DNA of 64,000 nucleotides from JACVRW01 sp963827065 (lineage in GTDB: Bacteria > Actinomycetota > Thermoleophilia > Solirubrobacterales > Thermoleophilaceae), in NCBI GenBank assembly GCA_963827065.1, contig CAWGZM010000006.1, positions 62,001-126,000 of the forward strand, read 5' to 3'. The translations under genes and the position numbers were made by a program. The notes beneath the pieces are model-generated. The model was not told the DNA's origin. It did not search any database and saw nothing but the letters and a program-made list of their open reading frames with translations. Positions 34,672 to 42,568 of the stretch are shown in pieces (position 1 is the stretch's first letter; each line of letters starts with the position of its first letter).

Positions 34672-35082
34672 ATGCCGGCGACAGAAGTCAAAACCGTCTC
34701 GTTCTCCGTCCCCGGCGGCAAGCGCGCCGCGGGCATGGCGCGACGATCCGTGTTGTCGGTTCAGGCGGACCTCCCCCACTCGATCCGCCACCGGCTGGCT
34801 CTTCTCCTCAGTGAGCTCGTCAACAACGCGATTCAGCACGGCGGTGCCGGTCCGCACGAGACCGTTCAGGTGAAGGTCGAGTCGTCGAGCGAGAAGGTGC
34901 GCGTCGAGGTCTTCGACCCCGGCTCGAACGGCGCTCCAGCGCGCGACCGGCTCGAGGAGGGCGGCGGCTACGGGTTACTGCTCGTCGACCGGCTCGCGGA
35001 CGGCTGGGGCCGCGGCGCCGCGGGGAGCGCCGGGAGCGTTGCTTGGTTCGAGCTCGCGCTCGCCGAGGCAGACCGCCTCTGA
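34672..35082 (+). CDS. Anti-sigma-factor-type serine kinase/ATP-binding protein (RsbW-like)
   Basis: HATPase_c domain protein (136 aa) of the GHKL family resembling RsbW/SpoIIAB-type anti-sigma kinases. The N-box is LLLSELVNNAIQHGG (E and N for Mg-ATP), the G1 box is VEVFDPGSNGAPARD, and the G2-type motif is EGGGYGLLLVDRLADGWG. No extra domain is present. In this superfamily such single-domain proteins control sigma-B-like factors or partner anti-anti-sigma proteins; neither is adjacent here. Start chosen at the ATG 34672; a GTG 30 bases upstream is also in frame. Confidence 0.88.
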   Translation: MPATEVKTVSFSVPGGKRAAGMARRSVLSVQADLPHSIRHRLALLLSELVNNAIQHGGAGPHETVQVKVESSSEKVRVEVFDPGSNGAPARDRLEEGGGYGLLLVDRLADGWGRGAAGSAGSVAWFELALAEADRL

Positions 35083-35402
35083 GCGCCACCGCGTATCCAC
35101 CGGGGACGACCGGGCGCGCCCTGCGTCTCCTGCGCTGGATCGTGATCGTCTCGATCGTCGATTTGATCCTGCTGATCCCCCTCGTCGTCGGCGTCATCGT
35201 CGACTACCACGGGCTCGCCCCGGTCATCGGCCCGATCCACGGGCTCGGCTTCCTCGTCGAGCTCTATCTGGTCGCTCGCGGGGCCGCGCTGGGCTGGTGG
35301 GGCTGGTGGTATCCGGCCGTGACGCTCGTCACCGCAGGGCCGCCCGGCGCCCTCCTCGGACACAACCGGGCGCGCCGTCAGGCCCTCGAGCGGACCGCTT
35401 GA
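35043..35402 (+). CDS. DUF3817-type integral membrane protein (start uncertain)
   Basis: Membrane protein with three spans (LLRWIVIVSIVDLILLIPLVV, IGPIHGLGFLVELYLVARG and WWYPAVTLVTAGPPGALLG). It ends in a basic tail and has the P-x-H-G of DUF3817. The longest frame begins with TTG at 35043, overlapping the ATPase gene by 40 bp; homology starts around R-A-L-R-L-L-R-W, so a CTG at 35079 or another non-ATG start is possible. Family function unknown. It precedes the tRNA-Gly gene. Confidence 0.7.
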   Translation: MVRARARRGRPPLSATAYPPGTTGRALRLLRWIVIVSIVDLILLIPLVVGVIVDYHGLAPVIGPIHGLGFLVELYLVARGAALGWWGWWYPAVTLVTAGPPGALLGHNRARRQALERTA

Positions 35403-35409
35403 GCACGGC

Positions 35410-35415
35410 TATACT
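35410..35415 (+). promoter_or_regulatory. -10 box of tRNA-Gly gene
   Basis: TATACT ends 11 bases before the tRNA 5' end. The same hexamer stands before tRNA-Val and infC. The -35 region lies in the end of the DUF3817 gene and shows no clear match. Confidence 0.5.
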
Positions 35416-35426
35416 CACCCCCCTCT

Positions 35427-35500
35427 GCGGCTGTAGCTCAGTTGGCTAGAGCGTCTGCTTGCCATGCAGAAGGTCGTGGGTTCGAATCCCATCAGCCGCT
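35427..35500 (+). tRNA. tRNA-Gly (GCC)
   Basis: A 74-nt cloverleaf: acceptor GCGGCTG/CAGCCGC, D arm GCTC/GAGC, anticodon arm TCTGC-TTGCCAT-GCAGA (GCC), T arm GTGGG-TTCGAAT-CCCAT, U73. CCA not encoded. An integrase fragment lies 100 bp downstream, so the 3' end may have served as a phage attachment site. Confidence 0.96.
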
Positions 35501-35507
35501 TTCCTTC

Positions 35508-35541
35508 GCAAACCCGCTCACAGAGCGGGTTTGCGCGTTTT
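35508..35541 (+). terminator. Intrinsic terminator of tRNA-Gly
   Basis: A perfect 12-bp stem GCAAACCCGCTC/GAGCGGGTTTGC with a 3-nt loop ACA, followed by GCGTTTT. It begins 8 bases after the tRNA 3' end. Confidence 0.9.
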
Positions 35542-35601
35542 GGGAGCAATGCGCTGAACTGGTCGCAGCGGGCCGGTTGCGAACACTGTGCGAACTCCAG
35601 C

Positions 35602-35826
35602 TCAGCCGCTGGCGCCGGATTTCGCACCAGGCGTACGCGTGTCGCGTGCGGCGCGGATGGCGTCCTCGGCCGACAGCGTCGGCTGCCCTTGGAGCTCGTC
35701 GACGATGTGCCCGTAGTCGCTCAGCGTGAGCGCGGCGTCGTGGCCGAGCCGGCGGGCGACATAGATCACCGACCGGCCTTCATGAAGCAGCAGGGACGCG
35801 AACGAGCGGCGGGCGGGCGCGGCTAG
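35602..35826 (-). pseudogene. Tyrosine recombinase/integrase, C-terminal fragment
   Basis: Only the last ~75 residues of a phage-type integrase remain. They include RRSFASLLLHEGRSVIYVAR, RLGHDAALTLSDYGHIVDEL with the G-H box and the catalytic tyrosine (in S-D-Y-G-H). The upstream H-x-L-R box and all of the N-terminal DNA-binding and core region are missing; the frame upstream is not homologous. It points toward tRNA-Gly, as an integrase at an attachment site often does, and the terminase small subunit gene is 210 bp upstream. The fragment cannot be active by itself. Confidence 0.75.
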
Positions 35827-36034
35827 ACCGCGGTTCCCTCGACGACATCGCGAACCTGAGCGTGGACGGTACTCATGAGGGCTATTGGGTAAATCACGAC
35901 CCGCGGACGACAAACCCGAGCGCCCGCACCCCCGAGATCGCAGGGGCCGGACGCCCGATCCACATGAGCATCCGCGCCGTCCACAGCGCAATGTCGACCA
36001 GAACGGTACAGATTGCGACGGTCGAATCTCGCGC

Positions 36035-36538
36035 CTAGGCGGGCGGCGGCGACTGGCCGCGCCGGACCCGCGACTCCCCGAGCTCCGAGTCGAGCTCCTC
36101 GACGAGGCTGTGGCGCTGCAGCTCCGCCAGCCCTACCCGGGTCCTGGCGATTGGCGTCAGGGGGAACTGCTCCGCGAACTTCATGAACAGCGCCATCGCG
36201 TCGCGCTCGGTCCCCATCGACGGGTGCTCGATCAGCTGCCCCGTCGCGCCGCGCGCCGCGTGCCCCTCCTCCGCGACCACCCGCGCGGCCTGTCGGGCAC
36301 GGGCGAACTGGACCGACGCCAACTCCAACATCGGCCGGTCGACCCCGTCCAGCACGCCCGCCCTCGCCAACGTCGGGACCACCGCCTCCCAGAACTCCCC
36401 GGCGTCGTCCGGGAGGTGGTCCGGCGGGTCGAGTTCGACCGGACGGCCATCGACAACGACCGGTGCCGGCAGCGGTCGGCGGCCGGGGTTGCCCTCCCGG
36501 CGGCGGACCTCGACCGGCTTCGGTTTCCTGCCGCGCAA
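36035..36538 (-). CDS. Phage terminase small subunit (P27-like)
   Basis: Protein of 167 aa beginning R-G-R-K-P-K-P-V-E-V-R-R-R-E-G-N-P-G-R-R-P, the characteristic opening of P27-family terminase small subunits. A helical middle follows (FWEAVVPTLARAGVLDGVDRP, then MLELASVQFARARQAARVV) and a helix carrying MGTERDAMALFMKFAEQF. In phages this protein recognises packaging DNA and loads the large subunit. The first codon of the open frame is TTG with no clear ribosome binding site. No large subunit, portal or capsid gene is present, so it is a relic of a prophage or gene-transfer-agent-like cluster. Confidence 0.8.
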   Translation of the reverse strand: MRGRKPKPVEVRRREGNPGRRPLPAPVVVDGRPVELDPPDHLPDDAGEFWEAVVPTLARAGVLDGVDRPMLELASVQFARARQAARVVAEEGHAARGATGQLIEHPSMGTERDAMALFMKFAEQFPLTPIARTRVGLAELQRHSLVEELDSELGESRVRRGQSPPPA

Positions 36539-36683
36539 GACACCCGGAAGGCTAGAGCCGGCGAGCGCCGGCAGGCCCGCCAGGCGCCGGCCCGACCGGG
36601 TGCGCCCGAGGGGTCACTGCCCCACCCCCTTCGGGAGCAGCACTCACTCCTCGACCGGCTTGCTGCGACGCGGCGCGCTGGAC

Positions 36684-36854
36684 CTAGCGCTGCGTTCCGG
36701 AGCCCGGTCCCTGCTCGTCGCCCTTGGTCCACACGTCGAGGTGGGGCATTTTTACAGGCGTTCTTGGATCAGCGGCTCGCTCCTGGCGACGTTTGTCGCG
36801 CCTAGTGCGCCGCTCGGCGCGCCGCTCCCGGAAGCGCTGCGTGATGCCAGCCAT
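36684..36854 (-). CDS. Small basic hypothetical protein near phage remnants
   Basis: A 56-residue gene (ATG 36854) with a strong ribosome binding site (AAGGAGG, about 5 bases spacer). It opens M-A-G-I-T-Q-R-F and is dominated by a charged helix RERRAERRTRRDKRRQERA, ending with TPVKMPHLDVWTKGDE. Probably a nucleic-acid-binding or structural phage-derived protein; the family is not recognised. Confidence 0.55.
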   Translation of the reverse strand: MAGITQRFRERRAERRTRRDKRRQERAADPRTPVKMPHLDVWTKGDEQGPGSGTQR

Positions 36855-37088
36855 GCTTGCCTCCTTACTCGCGTCCCGCGACGGTATCCGTCCGCCATCG
36901 CTGAGGCAAGGTGCCTCTCGCCCCACTACGAGGCGGTAATTCCCCCCCCCTTGGGAAAAGCGGGGCTAATTTCGCGACCGCGTCCAGAAGGCTGACCGGG
37001 GGTGTGCGGGTCGCTCGGCTTGGGGCCGTCCCCCTCCCAGGGATCGATGGCTTCGAGAGTTCGCCGGCACGTTCGCCGTTGTCCGTGA
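36855..37088. other. Intergenic stretch with a poly-C run
   Basis: Less GC-rich than its surroundings and with a run of about nine C bases near 36944-36952. No coding pattern is seen. It separates phage-derived debris from the accessory genes that follow. Confidence 0.35.
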
Positions 37089-37373
37089 GTGACCAATGAG
37101 GAACTGATTGACGCCTATGCCCTCGACAGGGAGTTCCTCGGACTCACCCGCCAGGAGCTGATCGATGCCATCTCACGCGCACGAACCGACCTCACCTACC
37201 GTGGCCTTGACTTCAGTGACCTGACGGAGTTCGACGTGATCGAGGTTATCTCGATGGCGCGGATAACCCGTCTCAACGCGGCTCTCGACTCCGCGATTGC
37301 ACGGGAGCCGTGGTGGCGGCGAGCTTGGTGGGGCCTTCGGTACGCCGTTGATGTTCGAGTGTTGCGACGCTAG
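37089..37373 (+). CDS. Hypothetical helical protein
   Basis: A 94-aa protein from a GTG start (V-T-N-E-E-L-I-D-A-Y-A-L-D-R-E). It is amphipathic-helix rich (LTRQELIDAISRARTDL, then DFSDLTEFDVIEVISMARIT), with an aromatic, basic end (EPWWRRAWWGLRYAV). It is acidic in the first two thirds, with no signal peptide. Codon use is less GC-extreme than in neighbours, which, with the phage debris beside it, suggests acquisition by transfer. No family recognised. Confidence 0.5.
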   Translation: MTNEELIDAYALDREFLGLTRQELIDAISRARTDLTYRGLDFSDLTEFDVIEVISMARITRLNAALDSAIAREPWWRRAWWGLRYAVDVRVLRR

Positions 37374-37398
37374 TCACCGCGACCGCCGCTTCAAGCGC

Positions 37399-37836
37399 CT
37401 ACTCGTGCAGCCCCACGGCTTCGAAGGCCAGGGCACGGTCCGCATAGAACTCCGCGCGCGCGACCCCGCCGTCTCGCATTACGAAGACGGCAGCGGCGAG
37501 GGTCATGACGTCGTGCTCCGCCCCGGCGATCCGCGCGTACACACGAAGCAGCACGAGCACCTTGTCGCGCACCGGGACGATCTGCTCGAACTGGTTGCGC
37601 GCGCTCTCCAAGGCTCCGTAGATGTCGAGCCAACCCTCACGGAAACCGTCGAGCCCGCTGTACTCGGACTCGATGCCGCCTCCCACCCACGCAAACGTGC
37701 AACCGGGCGTGAAAAGCGGCTCGATCCTCGGCTTGTATCGCGCCCAAGCCGCATCGTCGCGCATGTAGGCGATCTCAGCGTCGCCCTCCCAGAGCTCGAC
37801 CAGTCGTCGGACAACCTCCACGTTCTGCTGCGACAT
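37399..37836 (-). CDS. NTF2-like protein, M-S-Q paralogue C
   Basis: NTF2/SnoaL-like protein (145 aa) starting M-S-Q-Q-N-V-E-V-V-R-R-L-V-E-L-W and ending A-L-A-F-E-A-V-G-L-H-E. Middle parts IEPLFTPGCTFAWVGGGIE and YSGLDGFREGWLDIYGALES match the fold. The frame is open far upstream into a decayed sigma-factor region, but the M-S-Q start is fixed by identity with paralogues A and B and by the promoter cassette in front. Function unknown. Confidence 0.75.
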   Translation of the reverse strand: MSQQNVEVVRRLVELWEGDAEIAYMRDDAAWARYKPRIEPLFTPGCTFAWVGGGIESEYSGLDGFREGWLDIYGALESARNQFEQIVPVRDKVLVLLRVYARIAGAEHDVMTLAAAVFVMRDGGVARAEFYADRALAFEAVGLHE

Positions 37837-37844
37837 CGCCCGCC

Positions 37845-37873
37845 AGTATCCGCCGCCCGCAGGGTCGCGTCCA
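37845..37873 (-). promoter_or_regulatory. Conserved leaderless-type promoter, copy C
   Basis: TGGACG (37873-37868), 17-bp spacer, GATACT (37850-37845), 8 bases to the ATG at 37836. Closest in sequence to copy A, sharing CTGGACGC, ACCC and GCGGATACTGG blocks. Confidence 0.55.
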
Positions 37874-38139
37874 GACCGCCGAGCGCATCGCACTCTGCGT
37901 GCCCGGTCAGCTATCGAAAGGATCGCGGGGGTCGCGTTCGCGCTCGGGCTGCGGCGCAGTCCGCGCATGATGGACGGCAGGCCCTCGACCTCACGGCTGC
38001 CGCCAGCACCGAAGAATTCGCCTGTCTGCCGCTGCAGCTTCGCCTCCGCTTGGCCGAGCAGGAATCCGAGCGTGGCCGCGTGCTCGGCCTCGATCTGTTG
38101 CTCGCTCTTCGCTTCCCGAGCACGAACGGCATCGCCCGC

Positions 38140-38300
38140 CGCTCGGGGATTCTCCGGCCACCCCTGCACCGGCCACTGGGCCGTGGCCGCCACAGCGCCT
38201 CCTGGACGGCGTCCTCGCAGGCGTCGAAGTGGCCGTAGCGGCGCACCAGCGCACCGAGCACCTCCGGGACCAGCCGCCGGACGGCCCGCCAGTCGGTCAC
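38140..38300 (-). pseudogene. ECF sigma factor (YCII-linked type), frameshifted and truncated
   Basis: From a GTG at 38300 the frame reads TDWRAVRRLVPEVLGALVRR then YGHFDACEDAVQEAL, the start of region 2 of ECF sigma factors that are paired with YCII genes. After E-A-L the frame shifts: the continuing homology AATAQWPVQGWPENPRA is in another frame, so one base has been lost near 38190-38195. After P-R-A homology ends abruptly, and sigma region 4 and the long C-terminal domain are absent. The GTG overlaps the YCII stop (GTGA), the usual arrangement for this pair. The rest toward 37900 has no recognisable sigma sequence. Confidence 0.75.
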
Positions 38301-38659
38301 GGCTCGACGTTGGCCTCGTGCATGAGTGGCCGGACCTCGACACCCCAGTAGCGCGCCGCCGGGTTGCGAGCCGCGATCTCCAGAGCCCGTTCCAGGCTGT
38401 CGCAGTCGACGATCGTGAAGCTGCCCAGGTACTCCTTGGCCTCGGCGTAGGGCCCGTCGGTCACCACCGGCGTCCCGCCGGTGACCCGGACCACCTTGGC
38501 GCTCACCTGGTCGGCCACGCCATAGCCGCCGACCAACTCACCCGACTCGAACAGCTCCTGGTTGAGGGCATCGGTCTCGCGGATGATCTCGGCGAGGGTC
38601 TCCGCACCCACCGAGCTGAAGGCTTCCTCGTTGCCGTAGATCAGCAGCATGTACTTCAC
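38297..38659 (-). CDS. YCII-related (DGPF-type) protein
   Basis: Small ferredoxin-like-fold protein (120 aa) of the YCII/PhnB-like group: MLLIYGNEEAFSS at the N terminus, then the TDGPYAEAKEYLGSFTIVDC signature (DGPF-like, here DGPY). The GTG at 38659 is chosen because AGAGGAGC lies just upstream and the M-L-L-I-Y core follows at once. Such genes are normally co-transcribed with an ECF sigma factor; here the partner (38140-38300) is broken. The upstream gene is a RibD-C/DHFR-like reductase, a common neighbour. Confidence 0.85.
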   Translation of the reverse strand: MKYMLLIYGNEEAFSSVGAETLAEIIRETDALNQELFESGELVGGYGVADQVSAKVVRVTGGTPVVTDGPYAEAKEYLGSFTIVDCDSLERALEIAARNPAARYWGVEVRPLMHEANVEP

Positions 38660-38673
38660 AGCTCGCTCCTCTC

Positions 38674-39399
38674 TCACTGCTCCGGCTGGGCCGGTCCGAC
38701 CAGGTCGCCGCTGGCGCCGCGATCGTCCAGCACCAGCTTCGACCGCCCGGTGACGGTGTAGCGAATGTGGGTGACCTCGGGCGCCTCGACGACCCGGGTC
38801 GGGACCAGCTCGATGCCGTCGTCGGCGCCGAGGCCGAGGCTGGGGTCGAACAGGCGCTGGCCGTCGCCCAGCAGCACCGGGGCGATGTGCAACTCAAGCT
38901 GGTCGAGCAGCCCGGCGGTCAGCACCTGGCGCAGGAGCTCCCCGCCGCCGGCCACCGCCACGTCCTTGCTTCCGGCGGCGTCCCGGGCCAGCTCGATGGC
39001 CCGCTCGAGTCCTTCGGTGACAAAGGTGAAGGAGGTGCCACCCTGGCGTTCAAGCACGTCCCGGGGACGGTGGGTGACGACGAACACCGGGGCGTGGAAC
39101 GGCGGCTCCTCGCCCCAGGGGACCTCGCCGGCGTCGAACATGCGCCGACCCATGACATAGGCACCGGCCGCCGCGAAGGTCTCCTCGATGATCTCCGAGT
39201 TGATCGACTGCTCGCCGCCGGCGAAGCCCTGCCGCTCGCGCCAGGCCATGGCGTCGACGACCCAGCGGGTGACCCGGAAGAAACCGGGCGCTTCGGGGCC
39301 CCGCATCCAACCACTCATGTCCTTGGGGCCCCGCGTGTCCCGCGGTCCGGTGTAGAAGCCGTCGAGGGACACCGACATCTGGGCGGTCACCTTGGTCAT
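38674..39399 (-). CDS. Dihydrofolate reductase family protein (RibD C-terminal-like)
   Basis: NADPH-dependent reductase of the RibD_C/DHFR-like family (241 aa): VTAQMSVSLDGFYTGPRDT at the N terminus, AGAYVMGRRMFDAGEVPWG, APVFVVTHRPRDV, KDVAVAGGGELLRQVLTAGL and DQLELHIAPVLLGDGQRLFD. These motifs are those of the YwjB/YyaP-type proteins rather than chromosomal DHFR. The true substrate is unknown. It lies 14 bp upstream of the YCII gene. Confidence 0.88.
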   Translation of the reverse strand: MTKVTAQMSVSLDGFYTGPRDTRGPKDMSGWMRGPEAPGFFRVTRWVVDAMAWRERQGFAGGEQSINSEIIEETFAAAGAYVMGRRMFDAGEVPWGEEPPFHAPVFVVTHRPRDVLERQGGTSFTFVTEGLERAIELARDAAGSKDVAVAGGGELLRQVLTAGLLDQLELHIAPVLLGDGQRLFDPSLGLGADDGIELVPTRVVEAPEVTHIRYTVTGRSKLVLDDRGASGDLVGPAQPEQ

Positions 39400-39749
39400 C
39401 GTACGTGCTCCTCTCGTGTTGGCGGCCCCCTTGGCCGCCGGTGTCCATGAGTCGGAGCCGACCGCCCGTTCTCGACACGCGCCGACGAGAAATCCGAGGA
39501 GAAGTCCCGCCTCGGATGGTGGAGAGGTCCCCTACAGGCCGAAGGCGGCCCAGCTGGCGGGGAAGGCACGGCCCAGCGCGTTCGCGTAGACGATGAGCTG
39601 CCCGTGATGAAGTATCTCGGGCATGTCCAGAGGCTCGCTTTCATAGGCTTCCGGCACACTGCCCGCAGGTGGTCAGGGGCTCCCGGTTCTCGTCCAGAGC
39701 GACAGCGAGGGCCTCGGCGGAAGACGCCTCCTATCACGCGAAAGCGCAA
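39400..39749. other. Intergenic stretch holding a short coding-like relic
   Basis: The 350 bases contain no complete gene. On the minus strand 39657-39532 encodes VPEAYESEPLDMPEILHHG followed by QLIVYANALGRAFPASWAAF and a stop. It reads like the C-terminal end of a real protein, but without a recognisable family or upstream portion. Nothing else is supported. Confidence 0.35.
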
Positions 39750-40622
39750 CTAGACGAATCGCTTCACGAAGTCGAGTGCCGTCTGTGCCACCTCGCGCCA
39801 GCCGCTGTCGATCGTGAGCGAGTGCCCGCGGTTCGGGATCCTGGTGATCTCGGTGACTGACTCATTGTGCTTCTGGCGCTTGTAGGCGGCGTGGGCGATT
39901 GCCCACGGGACGGTGTGGTCCTTTTCGCCCTCGATGATCAGCAGCGGGCCACGGTCTGGATTCCTGGGATCGACCTTCGCCTCGGTGAAGGGGTTGAGGT
40001 TTGCGTTCGCCATCTGCGCCAGGGCCACCCCGGGCCCGGCGACGTGGTACGTGTCGTATAGGTGCCGCGCCTCCCTGTCGTCGAGCGCGTTGGCCCATCC
40101 GTACTTGAACTGGTCAAACGTGAGGGTGATCGCGCGGCCTCGGTTGAGCGGATTCCGCAGCACCGGGCTGGCCGACTTCAATGCCGAGAGCGGCAGGGGC
40201 AGGACGCCTCGGAACGGCCCCGGGTCGATGGCCACCGAGGCGGCTGACAGCCCCCGGTCGGCGATCATTTGGGTGAGCAGGCCGCCCGTGGAATGGCCCA
40301 TCACGGCCGGCTTCTTGTCGAGCTGGTCGATCACCGTGGCGGTGTGGTCGGCGACCCGCTTCAGGGTCTTCCTCGCGAAGACCTCGGGGTTGGCGCGCGC
40401 TTCCTCGACCCTTTCCGGGTCGTCCGGCCAGGAGGGCGTTACACCCGCGTAGCCGTTCTCTTCGAACAGGCCGACCCAGTTGTCCCAGCTGCTCGGCAGC
40501 AGCCAGAGCCCATGGATGAAGACGACCGGCGTCTTGCCGCTCGAGTTGGCTTGATCGATCTGGCGCTGCTCGCGCTCTGTGATCTCGGCTTTGGTAAGGA
40601 CGATGTTCGGTGATGCGGACAT
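39750..40622 (-). CDS. Alpha/beta hydrolase
   Basis: Hydrolase of 290 aa with the alpha/beta fold: oxyanion region VVFIHGLWLLPSSWDNW, nucleophile S111 in VMGHSTGG, acid Asp in LIIEGEKDHTVPW, and the base His in PNRGHSLTID. The order and spacing give a complete Ser-Asp-His triad. It probably acts on an ester or lactone in the cytoplasm. A MarR/TetR-type regulator is not adjacent. Substrate unknown. Confidence 0.88.
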   Translation of the reverse strand: MSASPNIVLTKAEITEREQRQIDQANSSGKTPVVFIHGLWLLPSSWDNWVGLFEENGYAGVTPSWPDDPERVEEARANPEVFARKTLKRVADHTATVIDQLDKKPAVMGHSTGGLLTQMIADRGLSAASVAIDPGPFRGVLPLPLSALKSASPVLRNPLNRGRAITLTFDQFKYGWANALDDREARHLYDTYHVAGPGVALAQMANANLNPFTEAKVDPRNPDRGPLLIIEGEKDHTVPWAIAHAAYKRQKHNESVTEITRIPNRGHSLTIDSGWREVAQTALDFVKRFV

Positions 40623-40768
40623 GAGTCGAACTAGACCCCGTCAGACGGTCCATCGGCGATGAGTTTCAGGCTCATCGCGTGTCTTAGTTGGTACACGCGG
40701 GTAACCGTGATGGGCGATCGTCAGAACCCGGTCGCCGCCTACGCCACGCAACAACCGAGGAGATCACT

Positions 40769-41506
40769 ATGCCGGACCACGAGATCGGCAGCCGCGAGGA
40801 ATGGCAGGAGGCTCGGGACGCGCTCGCGAAGCTCGAGGCGCAGCACGCGGAGTTGAACGAGGAGATCAAGAAGCAGCGCCTGGCGCTCCCATGGGTCCCG
40901 GTCGAGAAGGATTACGAGTTCGACACCGACGAGGGGAAGAAAACCCTGCCCGAGCTCTTCGAGGGCCGCTCGCAGCTACTTGCTTACAACATCATGTACG
41001 GCCCGGATTACCAGGTCGGGGCATGCCCCGGCTGCACGAGCCTCGGAGATGAGTTCAGCGGCTCATTGATCCACCTCAACGAGCGCGACGTCACGTTCCT
41101 GTGCTTCTCGCGCGCGCCGATCGACCGGCTCACCGCATACAAGGAGCGCATGGGCTGGGAGTTTCCCTACGTCTCGACGTACGAGACCGACTTCCCTTGG
41201 GACTTCGGGCTCGCGATGACCGAGGATCAGGCGGAGCAGATCCCAGAGGTCAAACAGATGATCGAGAGTCCGCCTGACTGGCTCCAGGAGTGGTCCGAGC
41301 AGATTGGGGCGGAGCTCAAGGACGGCCTCCGCGAGGGCCCTGGCTACATCGCGTTGGCGCGGGACAACGGCACCGTCTACCACACCTACACGGTCATGGC
41401 CCCCGACCCGTTCGTCGCTCCCCACTTCACCATGCTGCTCGAGCGGACCCCGAAACCTCAGCCGGACGAGCCCCGCTCCTGGCGCAAAGACGAGTACCCG
41501 AACTGA
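40769..41506 (+). CDS. DUF899 thioredoxin-like protein
   Basis: Protein of 245 aa in the DUF899 family. The family opening is E-W-Q-E-A-R-D-A-L then LPWVPVEKDYEFDT and ELFEGRSQLLAYNIMYGP. A CPGC motif (ACPGCTSLGDEFSG) sits at the thioredoxin-fold active site, which suggests a thiol-redox role; the C-terminal half has YVSTYETDFPWDFGLAMT and APHFTMLLERTPK. The start is set by GAGGAGA eight bases upstream. Members are often in promiscuous association with membrane DUF2182 or detoxification genes; DUF2182 follows here after 12 bp. Confidence 0.88.
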   Translation: MPDHEIGSREEWQEARDALAKLEAQHAELNEEIKKQRLALPWVPVEKDYEFDTDEGKKTLPELFEGRSQLLAYNIMYGPDYQVGACPGCTSLGDEFSGSLIHLNERDVTFLCFSRAPIDRLTAYKERMGWEFPYVSTYETDFPWDFGLAMTEDQAEQIPEVKQMIESPPDWLQEWSEQIGAELKDGLREGPGYIALARDNGTVYHTYTVMAPDPFVAPHFTMLLERTPKPQPDEPRSWRKDEYPN

Positions 41507-41518
41507 GGCGGCCGGACG

Positions 41519-42364
41519 TTGGAGGCAACCAGGGTAAGCCCTCGCTCGGGGGCGGCTCGACTCGACCGCGCCCAGCTCGTCCTGCTCGGGGCGCTGCTGG
41601 CTCTTGCCGTCGTGGCCTGGCTGGTCACGAACGAGCGGATGGGAGGGATGGAGTCGATGCCGGGCATGGGCCTCGGGACCCTCGGCTTCTTCATCACGGT
41701 CTGGGTGGTGATGATGGTGGCGATGATGTTCCCGGCGGTTGCTCCCACGGCGCTCACCTACGACCGTCTCCGGGAGGGTCATCGGGCTCGTGGAGAGGGG
41801 GCAGTGGCCGACGCGACGCCTCTGTTCGTGGCCGGCTATCTGGTCGTGTGGGCGATGGCCGGCCTGGCCGCCTATGCCCTGTACGAGCTGGTCCGCGCCA
41901 TCGATCCCGCATTCCTGGCCTGGGATGAGGCGGGCCGGTACGTGGCCGGAGGCGTGATCGTCGCCGCGGCCGTCTATCAGGTGACGGCGCTCAAGCAGGC
42001 CTGTTTGGCCAGGTGCCGCACCCCGATGATGGTCCTCGCCGAGCGCCGGCGCGACGGCCGGGCGGGCGCGCTCGGGCTGGGGATCCGATACGGCACCTGG
42101 TGCCTCGGGTGCTGCTGGGCGCTGATGGCAGCGCTGTTCGCCCTGGGCGTCATGAGCCTCGGCTGGATGGGGCTGATCACGATCTTCATCGTGGCCGAGC
42201 GGCTGCTGCCGTGGCCAACCGCGGCGCGGGGGGCTGTGGCCCTATCGCTGCTCGCGCTCGGGCTCGGCGTGGCGTTCTTCCCCGCGGACGTCCCGGGGTT
42301 CGCCGAGCCGGCCGGCGGCGGCATGCACGGGGGCGACCGCGACTCCATGCAGATGACGCCCTGA
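41519..42364 (+). CDS. DUF2182 predicted metal-binding membrane protein
   Basis: Multi-span membrane protein (281 aa, apparent TTG start). About six spans: AQLVLLGALLALAVVAWLVT, LGFFITVWVVMMVAMMFPAV, TPLFVAGYLVVWAMAGLAAY, YVAGGVIVAAAVYQVTALK, YGTWCLGCCWALMAALFAL and AVALSLLALGLGVAFF. The conserved DUF2182 segment ALKQACLARCRTPMMVL (C-L-x-x-C-R) and CLGCCWALM supply cysteines suited to metal binding. The methionine-rich N- and C-terminal parts (MGGMESMPGMG; GGGMHGGDRDSMQM) recall copper-handling proteins. Together with DUF899 upstream, a redox or metal homeostasis role is a guess. Confidence 0.85.
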   Translation: MEATRVSPRSGAARLDRAQLVLLGALLALAVVAWLVTNERMGGMESMPGMGLGTLGFFITVWVVMMVAMMFPAVAPTALTYDRLREGHRARGEGAVADATPLFVAGYLVVWAMAGLAAYALYELVRAIDPAFLAWDEAGRYVAGGVIVAAAVYQVTALKQACLARCRTPMMVLAERRRDGRAGALGLGIRYGTWCLGCCWALMAALFALGVMSLGWMGLITIFIVAERLLPWPTAARGAVALSLLALGLGVAFFPADVPGFAEPAGGGMHGGDRDSMQMTP

Positions 42365-42568
42365 ACGGGTGGGAACCGCACGCTGCTGGCTGTGGATGCG
42401 GATCCTGGCCGTGCAGCCTTTTGGAACCGGCGTGGCAGCAGACTTGTACAGGTCGAGTTCGTCGACCAGGCGGCGGAGGTCTGCCATGTCATGCCGCGGG
42501 CTTCAATCGGGTTGCCTGTCGAAAAGCTGGCCGATCGTGGCTCGGCGAGCTGGACGCTGAGCGCGGCC

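Noticed and set aside
37399..38343. A single 314-aa protein spanning from the sigma remnant to paralogue C
   Set aside because: The upstream part joins a frameshifted sigma fragment and non-homologous sequence; the M-S-Q start with its own promoter cassette marks the real gene.
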